Part shown: one piece after another, positions 1 to 8,303 of the stretch
How positions within the stretch are numbered: the stretch's first letter is position 1
How the letters are laid out: each line of letters starts with the position of its first letter
NCBI GenBank assembly: GCA_016716505.1
Contig: JADJWF010000009.1
Location: forward strand, 1-13,739
Source of the DNA: Verrucomicrobiota bacterium
GTDB taxonomy: Bacteria > Verrucomicrobiota > Verrucomicrobiia > Limisphaerales > J093
Reading direction: 5' to 3'
DNA: 13,739 nucleotides
Position numbers and translations under genes: made by a program
Notes under the pieces: model-generated
Seen by the model: the letters and a program-made list of their open reading frames with translations, nothing else
Told to the model about the DNA's origin: nothing
Database searches by the model: none

Positions 1-3000
1 TGTAGGGTCCAGGCGTCCCCGGTTCCCCCATCGCGTAGTCGAAGCAGAAGGCGCGCATCCATTGCTCGAGGTTGGCCAACCCCAGCGCGCGGGGCACGTA
101 CAGGGACGACGAGTCATTCATGACCGTGACGAGGTCGAGCAACTGGCGGTAGTTGCTGGCGTCGCCGTCATTCGAGCGCCGCTGCCAGTTCCACCGGTAC
201 CGGCCGGTCTTGTACTCGCCGTTCAGCGTCGTGAACCGTTGGAGCGTGGCGCTGGTCGAGGCGAAGTTGCGGTTGTCGTCCTGAAACTCGAACCAGACCG
301 CGATCTTGTACAGATCGCCGGCCGGCGCGGTGGGAAACCACTTCCGCGCGTAGTCGTGGTTCGGTTGTTCGAGATCCTCGCTGACCTCCCGGAACAAGCT
401 GCCGTTGAAGTACAGGCGCAGGTAGTGGGCGTGCAGATAGGGGATGCCGAGTTGCTGCGCGTACCACGCGGCGAGTTGACTGCGGATGGCGGTGGGTTCG
501 GAGCCGCCGTTGCCGGTCGAGGCGAAGATGCGGTCCTGGACGCCCAGCAGGGGTTCGTCCGCGGGGGTCGTCGCGGCGATGTCCCCGGCGCCGCCGTGGT
601 ACGGGCTGCCCTTGTCGCGGAAGCCGGTGTTGTAGATCACCCGCTCGTGACCATAGACCAGCGTCGCGTCGCGGAAGGTGTTATCGAGCGCGTTCTGGCG
701 GGCGTTCCGCGTGGCTTGCGTGAACCACAGGTGGTAGTGCGCGAAGGTGCCGAAAGGCACGGTGTCGCCCCAGCGGATCAAACATTCCTCGTCCGGCGCC
801 TTCGCCGGGAAGACCGTGGAAGCCGGAGTGGCCGCGTCGTCCGTGGCGGTGATGCGGAAGGCCGCGAGGCGGCCGGAGGTTTGTCCCGGAATGCGCCCGG
901 TGTAGATCCCGTCGCCCGCGATTTCGTCGAGGCCGGCGCCGTCGTCGGTCAGCGTGACGTTGCTGAGGGTGGTCGCCGGGTCGAGCCGGTACTGGAGCCG
1001 CAGGCTGGCGACGCCGTCCGCGTCGGAGACGCGGCAGGTGACACGGACTTGCTCGGACGCCGCCGGGAGCGGCGGAAAGTGCGTGACGTCGTAGATGGCC
1101 GGCCCGGCGTTGGCCACGCGCCGGCTGTTGACCAGTCCGGGTGTGCCGAGGTTTCGCGGCACCGTGAGATTTGCCGCGAGTTCGAGGCCGTTGCCGTGCA
1201 GCCGGAAGAGCACTTGCGGCCAGCCGGCCAGCCACCGGACTTTCGCACGGATGGTGACGGTCGAGTTGTTGCCGATGGAGGCGCGCAACGTGTTGCGGGC
1301 GGTGTTGGGGCCGGTATCGCCATCGCCCAGGCCGAGGAGACTCAGGCACGCGGCCCCGGACGCGGCCCCGCTGGTGACGACCCGCGACTGGCTGTGGTTG
1401 CCGCTGAACACCCAGGCGGTCGCGCCGTTCTCGAAATCGCCGTTGTTCACCACGTTGGTGCTGCCCGCGCGAAACACTTCAATGTCATCCACCAGATACT
1501 CCCCGCCGCCGAGGGAACTGACGTGCAGCCGGTTGGCCGTGCCGTTGGCGTTGTCCACGCGGCCGGTGACTTCGACCGTGGCCCAGGGCGCCTTCGCGGT
1601 TTCGTCGCTGTCCGCCCAGTTGGCGCCGCGGAGCGTGTCGGCGTTCGCATCAATGAGTTCGAGGCTCGACCCGCCACCGTCGGCGTACCGGCCCCAACGG
1701 CCGCCGTCGGCGAAGGTCACTTCCGACACCACGATGTGGATGAGGTTGGTGATCCGGACGCCGAATTCATTTGTGCTGACGACCTCATCGGGTTTGGACA
1801 GGGCGACGCGCTCGCCGCTGTCGCGCAGGGAACCCTGGTAGTCGCCGAACGTGTTGTGGGCGGTGAGCGCGGTGTAGTGGGTCTTGAGCCGCGCGGCGTT
1901 CCGGGCCACCACGGCATACCCGCCGGCGGGGAGGCTGGCGCCCGCCGGAAACGTGAAGTCAATCCCGTCCTCGAAGCGCCAGCCCGCCAGGGCCACGGGC
2001 TGGCTGCCGCGATTGAACAACTCGACGTACTCGTCGGCTTCGTCGCCGGAAATCGGGTGGTACATCAACTCGTTGATGACCACGTCCTCCCGTCGCCACG
2101 GCGCGTTGGCGGCGGCGGGAGTCGGTTGAGTCAGACGCCGGATCGTGGTCGAGCCATCGGGCGACCGGCCGGAGGCGACGCCGTTTTCCTGTCCGCCGAA
2201 CTGGATCGCATCCAGCACCCGGGTTTGGTTCGAGTTGATCAGGTAGATCGTCTCGCCGCCCGAGCGGAGCATGAAGCCGAGCTGGTTCTGATCCCACGCG
2301 ACGAACGACCGCGGCTCGATGAACGTGCCGGGCGGCAGGCGGAAACGATTGGTCGCCGGATCATCGGTGAGCGCGCAGCCCGAGAGGTCCACCCGCGCGT
2401 TCGAGCGGTTGTACAGTTCGATGAAATCCAGGACCGGATCGTCGGTGTGCGCGAGGAACTCGTTGATGACCACGCTCGTGTCCGGGGACGGCGCCATGGG
2501 ATCGAGCGTTCCGGGAGAACCGCCGCGGAACTCGCTCGCCGCCCAGGCGCGCACGTCGTTCTCGCCGTAGCTGGGCCGGGCCAGCACGAGCGAGTGACCG
2601 GCGCCATCCGCGGCCACCGGCCACGGCGGCCGGTCGGAGTATTCCACCTCCAGCCGGATGGCGTCGGCGTTGTTACGAAGGCGGATCAAACCGCCGCTGT
2701 TGGGCAGGGCATTGGTGTAGGGGCCGACGACGTTCGTCAGGCCGTACACGGCGCGCAGATCGTCCGGCGCCGCCGCAATCACCAGCGTTTCGCCCGCCGG
2801 CAACACCAGGCCCGGCGGGAAGTTGAAATCCACGTCGCCGCTGATTCGCCAGCCGGTCAGGTCTTCCAACACCGACCGCGCGTTGTGAACCTCGATGAAC
2901 TCGAGGTTCCGCCCGTCCGTCCGCGGCGCCGGGTGATACATGATCTCGCTGAGAATCATGCCTGTGGCCCGGCTGGACGGACCCGCCGGTTCCTTGGTGA

Positions 3001-4759
3001 AGGTCACCGTTCCCGTGGACAGGTTTCGCGTCGGGCCGATGTCCCGGAAGCGCGCCGTGGCGGTCGCCTGCTCGTTGTCACCGCTCACCGCAAAGCCCAC
3101 GTACAATCGCGCGGGCAGGCCGGCGAGCGTCGCCGAGCCAAGCTGAGTCCACGTCCCGCCGTCCAGGCTGGCGTAGCCGATCACGGTCTCCCCGCTGCGC
3201 TGCAAGCGGAGCCAGGTGAAGGGCGCGTTCGCCGGGAAGCCGGCTCGCGGCGCGGCGGTCGCCGAGTTGCCGCCGAGGGTGGATCGCGACTCGAAGAAGC
3301 AGCCCAGTTGCGCCGAGGAGACGAACGCCGCGCCAAAGCGCGCGTTGGCGTCCAGGGTCTCGCGGGCCATCAACCCGGCGTGGACAAACGGATCGGGCAC
3401 GCTGACGCCGGCGACCCGGGTTTCGAGATCGAAGTTGCCCACTTGCTCCTGCCAGCCGAACTGGAACTGGTCGGACGAGCCACCGATGGTCTTGCCGCCG
3501 CCGGTGACGTCCACGCCGCCGGGCACGGAGACCGTGTCGCCGGCCAGCGCCGGCGAACCGATGTCCGTCGGCGCGTAGTCGTTCGCGGTGAAGCTGATCC
3601 GGGAGTTGGGAGCGATCACGTTCCGGGCTGCGGCCTGGTCGGTGACCAGGTTGACCGTGAGCGTGTACTCGAAGCCGAAGGTCAGGGCCGTGGTGGTCAG
3701 CAGCACCGTTTGCTGATCGGCGCCGAACTTCGCTTCGTTGATCAGAATTCCCCGGCTGAGGGCGTAGTGGGCCGGGTTGAGCGCCGTGGGCGGCGCCACG
3801 GGTTCCGAAAACTCCACGACGACTTGCGTCCGCCCCTCGTTCCGCGCCGCGGCCAACTCGGGTTTCACGGTGTCCGCCAGGACGGTGAGGGTCGCCGGTT
3901 CACTGTTCGTCGTGCCCTGGGTGTTGGTGAGGATGACGCGGAAGCGGGCCTGGTTGTCCGCGAGCCGGGTGGGGCCGTAGCTCAGGATGGCGGCCGTGGC
4001 GTCGGGCAGGTTCACCGCGTTGCGCTGCCACTGGTACGACACGAGGCCGGCGCCGCCCGGCTTCACCGTGAAGGTGGCCAACCGGCCCTCGACGACGGTC
4101 GTGTTGGCGGGTTGCTCGGCGATCGTGGGCGGACCGAAGGCAACGCCAAACGGCAACAGGTGCGTCGCCGGGATGGGGCCTTCGTCCGCGCCATCGGGAC
4201 GCCGCCACCGCACGGCGAGGTTGTCGCCCCCGCCGCCTTCCTTCTGCAACGCCGCGATGTAATAGGCCCGGCCGGCCTCCAGACGAATGGCGCTGGATTC
4301 CTGGTTGGGTTCCCGGGTCCACTCGCGGGATGACGTCCAGCCGTTCACCGTCGCGATGAGCTTCTGGTTGGCGGAGGAAACATCGGTGCTCAACCACAAT
4401 TCGCCGCCGTCGTCGCTCGCGATCCAGAACGTGTAATTCCCGGTCACCGGCGGAACCACGTAGCCGTGCATCCGCTGACCGTAGCTGTCCAGCGAGTTCA
4501 CGGGCGCCTCGAAGAGATCGGTGACGAAGTTCGTGGAGGTCGGTCGCGCCGGGTAATCGGGTGAACTGGTCAGGTCGGCAACCGCGTTGCCGGGGATGCC
4601 TTCCCACACCTCGCGCAGAATGGACTGCCCGCGCCCCGACGGGAGGAACAGCGTCAGCGCGAAGAGCCAGGCGGGGAGGAGCGCCGATAAACGACGAGCG
4701 CCGCGTTGGGAAGCGCCCCGAGGCGCGGGAACGAGGTCGAAGTTCGGAGAGTGAAGCAT
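1..4759 (-). CDS. Giant exported PA14 / Ig-like / lamin-tail (LTD) / CotH protein, 3' end cut by the window edge
   Basis: The minus strand is open without a stop for 1586 codons and leaves the window before its end. Residues 22-45 form a signal peptide: RR, a hydrophobic stretch (LLPAWLFALTLFL), then a GRGQ cleavage region. Visible modules in order are PA14-like (about 45-205, with YGQRMHGYVVPPVTGNYTF and SDDGGELW), an Ig-like domain (210-294), a Big/SbsA-like domain (297-394), a concanavalin/LamG-like stretch (400-590), and three lamin-tail domains (about 600-755, 762-885, 890-1050; each begins like VINEhMYHP and has FIELYN-type strands). A carbohydrate-binding-like module follows (about 1057-1200), then a region from about 1325 resembling the N-terminal part of CotH. 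The likely role is at the cell surface, in adhesion or carbohydrate binding with possible protein phosphorylation by the CotH part (inference). An alternative in-frame ATG lies at 4777; neither start has a clear Shine-Dalgarno sequence. Confidence 0.88.
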   Translation of the reverse strand, partial: MLHSPNFDLVPAPRGASQRGARRLSALLPAWLFALTLFLPSGRGQSILREVWEGIPGNAVADLTSSPDYPARPTSTNFVTDLFEAPVNSLDSYGQRMHGYVVPPVTGNYTFWIASDDGGELWLSTDVSSANQKLIATVNGWTSSREWTREPNQESSAIRLEAGRAYYIAALQKEGGGGDNLAVRWRRPDGADEGPIPATHLLPFGVAFGPPTIAEQPANTTVVEGRLATFTVKPGGAGLVSYQWQRNAVNLPDATAAILSYGPTRLADNQARFRVILTNTQGTTNSEPATLTVLADTVKPELAAARNEGRTQVVVEFSEPVAPPTALNPAHYALSRGILINEAKFGADQQTVLLTTTALTFGFEYTLTVNLVTDQAAARNVIAPNSRISFTANDYAPTDIGSPALAGDTVSVPGGVDVTGGGKTIGGSSDQFQFGWQEQVGNFDLETRVAGVSVPDPFVHAGLMARETLDANARFGAAFVSSAQLGCFFESRSTLGGNSATAAPRAGFPANAPFTWLRLQRSGETVIGYASLDGGTWTQLGSATLAGLPARLYVGFAVSGDNEQATATARFRDIGPTRNLSTGTVTFTKEPAGPSSRATGMILSEIMYHPAPRTDGRNLEFIEVHNARSVLEDLTGWRISGDVDFNFPPGLVLPAGETLVIAAAPDDLRAVYGLTNVVGPYTNALPNSGGLIRLRNNADAIRLEVEYSDRPPWPVAADGAGHSLVLARPSYGENDVRAWAASEFRGGSPGTLDPMAPSPDTSVVINEFLAHTDDPVLDFIELYNRSNARVDLSGCALTDDPATNRFRLPPGTFIEPRSFVAWDQNQLGFMLRSGGETIYLINSNQTRVLDAIQFGGQENGVASGRSPDGSTTIRRLTQPTPAAANAPWRREDVVINELMYHPISGDEADEYVELFNRGSQPVALAGWRFEDGIDFTFPAGASLPAGGYAVVARNAARLKTHYTALTAHNTFGDYQGSLRDSGERVALSKPDEVVSTNEFGVRITNLIHIVVSEVTFADGGRWGRYADGGGSSLELIDANADTLRGANWADSDETAKAPWATVEVTGRVDNANGTANRLHVSSLGGGEYLVDDIEVFRAGSTNVVNNGDFENGATAWVFSGNHSQSRVVTSGAASGAACLSLLGLGDGDTGPNTARNTLRASIGNNSTVTIRAKVRWLAGWPQVLFRLHGNGLELAANLTVPRNLGTPGLVNSRRVANAGPAIYDVTHFPPLPAASEQVRVTCRVSDADGVASLRLQYRLDPATTLSNVTLTDDGAGLDEIAGDGIYTGRIPGQTSGRLAAFRITATDDAATPASTVFPAKAPDEECLIRWGDTVPFGTFAHYHLWFTQATRNARQNALDNTFRDATLVYGHERVIYNTGFRDKGSPYHGGAGDIAATTPADEPLLGVQDRIFASTGNGGSEPTAIRSQLAAWYAQQLGIPYLHAHYLRLYFNGSLFREVSEDLEQPNHDYARKWFPTAPAGDLYKIAVWFEFQDDNRNFASTSATLQRFTTLNGEYKTGRYRWNWQRRSNDGDASNYRQLLDLVTVMNDSSSLYVPRALGLANLEQWMRAFCFDYAMGEPGTPGPY

Positions 4760-4832
4760 CGGGCCGAGACTAAGCATGACCCGAGCCACCGGCCAGCCCG
4801 ACGTGCGGCTTTGTGCCTCCGGGCGGGCGGGT

Positions 4833-5246
4833 CTATTCTCGTGCTTTGCCGCCGCTTCCTGGCGTCTCTGATGGATGGCGCGCGGCGTCAAACCGGTGCC
4901 GGTTTTCCGACACTTCTCCGAAGTGAAGATTCGCCCACTCCACGAGCTTCCCCATGGGTTTCAGGAGCGAATCTCCCATCGGGGTCAGCCAGTATTCCAC
5001 GGTCGGCGGCACGGTCGGATGCGCCTCGCGGGCCACGTAGCCATCCCGCTCCAGGGTTCGAAGCGTTTGTGTGAGCACCCGTTGCGTGATGTCCCCGATA
5101 CTCCGCCTCACCTCCATGAAGCGCCGCCGCCGTCCCTGCAAGGAGAGCATGACCAGCAAGCTCCACTTGTTGCCCACCTGGTCCAGGACGTTCCGGATGG
5201 GGCAGGCCGCCGCGTTGGCCAGGCTTGAGTCAGTTACTCCAAGCAT
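4833..5246 (-). CDS. HxlR-family winged-helix transcriptional regulator
   Basis: 137 residues. The sequence opens with the HxlR signature: a Cys-Pro-Ile (Cys15) followed by VLDQVGNKWSLLVMLSL, then FMEVRRSIGDITQRVLTQTLRTLERDG and a winged strand ending in YWLTPMG. HxlR proteins bind DNA as dimers, and several relatives (YodB, HypR, QorR) sense quinones or diamide through this N-terminal Cys. Cys15 is the only cysteine here, which would suit a one-Cys switch; that role is inferred. About 25 polar residues after the wing make it slightly longer than usual. It is divergent from the NmrA-like reductase, a common pairing, so it probably represses that gene and itself. The LTD gene follows 55-73 bp downstream on the same strand but has an unrelated role. 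The ATG at 5246 has no strong Shine-Dalgarno sequence. Confidence 0.9.
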   Translation of the reverse strand: MLGVTDSSLANAAACPIRNVLDQVGNKWSLLVMLSLQGRRRRFMEVRRSIGDITQRVLTQTLRTLERDGYVAREAHPTVPPTVEYWLTPMGDSLLKPMGKLVEWANLHFGEVSENRHRFDAARHPSETPGSGGKARE

Positions 5247-5254
5247 ACCAAGTA
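5235..5254. promoter_or_regulatory. Candidate HxlR operator (TACT-N12-AGTA)
   Basis: TACT at 5235-5238 and AGTA at 5251-5254 form an inverted repeat centred on 5244-5245, overlapping the start codon of the HxlR gene and lying about 55 bp ahead of the reductase. Operators of HxlR-type regulators are often TACT...AGTA-like inverted repeats of about this size in such divergent gaps. The palindrome is short and its inner part is imperfect, so this is a candidate only. No convincing -35/-10 pair could be assigned on either strand. Confidence 0.35.
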
Positions 5255-5259
5255 TTAAA

Positions 5260-5290
5260 AAGGTGCCATCTTGCGGACGGGCAGCACCTT
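5260..5290. repeat. Perfect 7-bp inverted repeat, AAGGTGC-N17-GCACCTT
   Basis: AAGGTGC (5260-5266) is matched by GCACCTT (5284-5290) with 17 bases between them, in the intergenic gap 18 bp before the reductase start. An alternative inner pairing, TGCC with GGCA, is also possible. It could be a second regulator site or a leader stem-loop. Nothing follows it that looks like a terminator T-run. Confidence 0.4.
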
Positions 5291-5307
5291 AGGCTCTAGT
5301 TGGAGAG

Positions 5308-6153
5308 ATGCAACGAATTCTCGTCACCGGCTCCACTGGAAACCTGGGCCGGGCAGTGGTCGCCACTCTCACAACGAAAGGTGTTCACGTCCTGGCGGCC
5401 GCCCGCAACCCGGGCAAGGTGGTCCCGAGTGCGGGGATCGAGCCAATCGCCTTCGATTATGTCGCCCCTGCCACCCATGCCGCCGCCCTGCGCGGCGTCA
5501 CCGGCCTCTTCCTGCTCGCGCCGCCGCTTGATCCGGAAGCGCCGGCCAAACTGAACCCGGTGATTGATCTCGCCAAGGCACGAGGTCTGCAGCACATCGT
5601 GCTGGTTTCAGCACTCGGTGTGGACGCGGTGGAGGAGGCGCCGCTGCGCGTGGTCGAGCGCCATCTGCTGGCCTCTGGCGTACCCCACACCATCCTGCGG
5701 CCCAACTTCTTCATGGAGAACTTCTCGACCGGCTTTCTGGCCCCCATGCTCAAGCAGGGCGGCATCCTCCTGGCCGCCGCGGATGGCAAGACCACCTTCA
5801 TCTCGGTGGCAGACATCGCCGAGGTCGCGGCCACTGCTTTTGTGAAAGGCCTTACGTCCAGGCAATACAACCTGACCGGACCGGCGGCGCTCGATCACCG
5901 CACCGTCACAGCGATCATCTCCAAATTGTCGCGGAAGCCCATCACGTATCAGGCCATCCCGGAGGAGGCGATGTTCCGTGGCCTGCGCGGCACCGGAATG
6001 CCGGAGGGCGCGGTGCAGTATGTCGGCGTGCTCTATCGCGCCGTGCGGGCTGGATACGCCGCCACGGTGACCACGGATGTCGAGACGGTCACGGGCAGGA
6101 AACCGATCCCGTTCGAAGCCTTCGCCAGCCAGAACGCGGCCGCGTGGGCTTGA
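5308..6153 (+). CDS. NmrA-like / atypical SDR NAD(P)-binding reductase
   Basis: 281 residues. It starts directly with a Rossmann strand and the glycine motif VTGSTGNLG (Gly8, Gly11, Gly14). Mid-protein it has the family pattern LVSALG, then VVERHLLASGVPHTILRPNFFMENF, and later the DIAEVAATAF segment. The Tyr-x-x-x-Lys catalytic pair of classical SDRs is not seen, as expected for NmrA/QOR2-like atypical members. Such proteins are cytoplasmic NAD(P)H-dependent quinone or aldehyde reductases, or redox sensors; the substrate cannot be told here. The gene is divergent from an HxlR regulator, which suggests induction by electrophile or quinone stress (inference). GGAGAG sits immediately before the ATG, closer than usual for a Shine-Dalgarno sequence, but the start fits the first beta strand exactly. 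Confidence 0.9.
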   Translation: MQRILVTGSTGNLGRAVVATLTTKGVHVLAAARNPGKVVPSAGIEPIAFDYVAPATHAAALRGVTGLFLLAPPLDPEAPAKLNPVIDLAKARGLQHIVLVSALGVDAVEEAPLRVVERHLLASGVPHTILRPNFFMENFSTGFLAPMLKQGGILLAAADGKTTFISVADIAEVAATAFVKGLTSRQYNLTGPAALDHRTVTAIISKLSRKPITYQAIPEEAMFRGLRGTGMPEGAVQYVGVLYRAVRAGYAATVTTDVETVTGRKPIPFEAFASQNAAAWA

Positions 6154-6194
6154 TCCCTCACTCTCTCCGTTTCACTACCAGCCCCCCAGCACAC

Positions 6195-8252
6195 ATGATG
6201 ACTCGTCCGCTCCATTTACGGCGACTCTGGCCCACGGTTCTGAGCCTGGCGATCACGGCTGTTTCTCTGCAGGCGCAGATCGTCATCAACGAAATCTTTT
6301 ACAACGCCCCCAACGATCTCGACGACCTGCAGTGGGTCGAAATCCACAATGCCTCTGAGCAGCCTGCCGATCTCGGTGGTTGGACGCTTGATGAGGGAAA
6401 GCTCTATACCTTTCCCCCAGGCACCGCACTGGCTGGCAAGGGCTACGTGGTCGTGGCACTGAACACGAACCGCTTCGCCGAAGTTTACAGTGACCATGCC
6501 TTGGGTCCACTTCAGAGGCCGTTGAAGCGCGGCGGGGAGAAACTCCAACTGAGGCACAACTCAGGCAAACTCGTGGACGTCGTCCGCTACGATGATCGTG
6601 CGCCCTGGCCGGTGAGTGCCGATGGCTACTCGGCGTCGCTGGAACGGATATGCCCGACGGTGTCCAGCGAAGGTGCGGACAACTGGGCGGCTTCACCGCT
6701 GCCCCTGACGCCCAAGCCCTCCGGCACGCCCGGCCGTCAGAATGCGCGGTTCTCCCTTACGGTACCGCCCGTCGTCGCGATTGACCCCGCCGCCACCGAT
6801 CTCGGCCCGGCCCAACCACTGCCCGTGGTGGCCGCCGTGCAGGGGAAGGTGCGCTTGGTGGAATTGCTCTATGGTGTCGTCGCCGAGGGGGCCGACAGTC
6901 AGGAAGCTGCGGTCCAGATGACGAAGACCTCTGGCGTGCGCTACCGTGGCATCATTCCTCCCCAACCTTCCGGCACGCTGCTGCGGGGGCCTGACAAAGC
7001 GGCAGTGAGCCCGGCCAGGGGGAATGCTCCAGGGTTTGGGCCGCGCGGGGGTGGACCCGGAATGTCCGGCCGAGGACCTCGACCGAACTTCGGGGGGCCG
7101 GGCCGCCAGGAGCCGCGCCCCACCCGCGGAGCCTCCGCCCTCGTGTACGTGGATCCAGCGCAGGATACGACCACTGTCTTTGACCACATCAGCACCGTTC
7201 CCCGGAACAACGACCGTGGCTTCAAAGTGTTTTTCCACAAGGACCATACCCTGGCCGGCGCCAGTTCCGTCAACCTCGTGTTCGAAGGCAGCGAGTGGTC
7301 CTTGCTGGCCGAGACGATGGCCTACGACGTTTACCGTCGTGCGGGCTGCCCGGCCCCACTGACGGAGTTCGTCCGCGTGTGGGTGGACGGCGCTCTCACC
7401 GGCCATCATCTCATGGTGGAGCGAATCAACCGCTCCTTCCTCCGTCGAAACCAAATCGATGACACTGGCAACCTCTACAAGGCGCTCTGGATGGGCCGGA
7501 ATGCCGTCGGGCGGCACGAGAAACGCACCTATGAAACGACCGGCCACGGCGATCTCCTGGACCTGCTCGCACAGCTCGACCAGTCCAACAACGATCCGGA
7601 CCAACAGTGGCAGGTGATCCAAGCCAACTTTGACGTGGGCCAGGTTGCCACCTACTTCGCGGTCAACATGGTGCTTTCGCACTGGGATGGTTTCTTCAAC
7701 AACTACTTCACCTACCATGATCCCCAACGCGGCCAGTGGCAGATGTACCCCTGGGACCAGGACAAGACATGGGGGTACTACGACGGTCTGCCTGACGATC
7801 AGGTGTTCTTCGACCTGCCCCTGACCTTTGGCATGGAAGGAGACCGTCCCCCGGAAATTCCACAGACCCCCGGGCAGGCAGGGCCAGGACGCGAAAATCG
7901 AGGCGGCGGATTCGGCGGCGGTCGCGGTGGCCCCCGTTGGTGGCGGCAAGGGGGCTACTTCTCACGTCCGCTCCTCGCCAATCCTCACTTCCGCAAGGTC
8001 TTCCTGGAAAAGACCGCCAGGGTATTGCGGGAGGTGTACACGGAGGAGCGCTACTCCCGGCTCCTTGACGAACTGGCTCAGCGATTGGAGGCCGACGTCA
8101 TGATCCGGGCGAAACTCAGAGGGGAGCAACCGGACACGGGCAAGCAACTCTTGGCTCGTGACGTTCAGTTGCTCAAAACGCACCTGATCAAGCGGCGTGA
8201 GTACCTCCTCCAACAGCCAGAATTATCCTCATCTGCGGGTTCACCCAAATAG
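6195..8252 (+). CDS. Exported lamin-tail domain / CotH-kinase family protein
   Basis: 685 residues from the ATG at 6195. An in-frame GTG at 6144 overlaps the previous gene and would put the signal peptide too far inside. Residues 8-28 are a signal peptide (LRRLWPTVLSLAITAVSLQAQ). A lamin-tail domain follows (about 29-180: IVINEIFYNA, WVEIHN, ADLGGWTL, YTFPPGT). The CotH kinase-like domain spans about 320-530: GFKVFFHKD, a LVFEGSEWSLLAETMAYDVYR helix, LMVERINRSFL, GNLYKALW, HWDGFFNNYF and the metal/catalytic motif YPWDQDKTWG (Asp521, Asp523). CotH enzymes are secreted atypical protein kinases. Odd features are a Gly/Pro/Arg-rich stretch at about 275-312 and a second Gly/Arg-rich loop at 565-587, right after the catalytic motif. 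It lies 41 bp after the reductase and 51 bp before the beta-helix gene. The target is unknown. Confidence 0.88.
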   Translation: MMTRPLHLRRLWPTVLSLAITAVSLQAQIVINEIFYNAPNDLDDLQWVEIHNASEQPADLGGWTLDEGKLYTFPPGTALAGKGYVVVALNTNRFAEVYSDHALGPLQRPLKRGGEKLQLRHNSGKLVDVVRYDDRAPWPVSADGYSASLERICPTVSSEGADNWAASPLPLTPKPSGTPGRQNARFSLTVPPVVAIDPAATDLGPAQPLPVVAAVQGKVRLVELLYGVVAEGADSQEAAVQMTKTSGVRYRGIIPPQPSGTLLRGPDKAAVSPARGNAPGFGPRGGGPGMSGRGPRPNFGGPGRQEPRPTRGASALVYVDPAQDTTTVFDHISTVPRNNDRGFKVFFHKDHTLAGASSVNLVFEGSEWSLLAETMAYDVYRRAGCPAPLTEFVRVWVDGALTGHHLMVERINRSFLRRNQIDDTGNLYKALWMGRNAVGRHEKRTYETTGHGDLLDLLAQLDQSNNDPDQQWQVIQANFDVGQVATYFAVNMVLSHWDGFFNNYFTYHDPQRGQWQMYPWDQDKTWGYYDGLPDDQVFFDLPLTFGMEGDRPPEIPQTPGQAGPGRENRGGGFGGGRGGPRWWRQGGYFSRPLLANPHFRKVFLEKTARVLREVYTEERYSRLLDELAQRLEADVMIRAKLRGEQPDTGKQLLARDVQLLKTHLIKRREYLLQQPELSSSAGSPK

Positions 8253-8303
8253 CGACGGCAGGCCTGAGTTGAACCGAACTACCCGTCAACTGGAGACCAA
8301 GCC

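Noticed and set aside
62..4333. A 1423-codon open frame on the plus strand across the giant LTD/CotH gene.
   Set aside because: The opposite strand encodes clear PA14, Ig, LTD and CotH domains. The plus-strand product is Val/Arg/Gly/Ala-rich without domains, as expected for the antisense of GC-rich codons.
4778..4832. GC-rich gap between the HxlR stop and the giant gene start, searched for a terminator.
   Set aside because: No stem with a T-run was found.
6144..6194. Upstream GTG start for the CotH gene.
   Set aside because: It overlaps the reductase end and would place 17 residues before the signal peptide; ATG at 6195 or 6198 fits better.
6693..7949. 418-codon minus-strand frame inside the CotH gene.
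   Set aside because: Antisense shadow of a well-supported CotH kinase gene; no recognisable domains.
8267..8291. AGTTGA...TCAACT inverted repeat between the CotH and beta-helix genes.
   Set aside because: Only 6 bp arms with a 13-base loop and no T-run, so not a credible terminator; it overlaps the Shine-Dalgarno region at most by chance.
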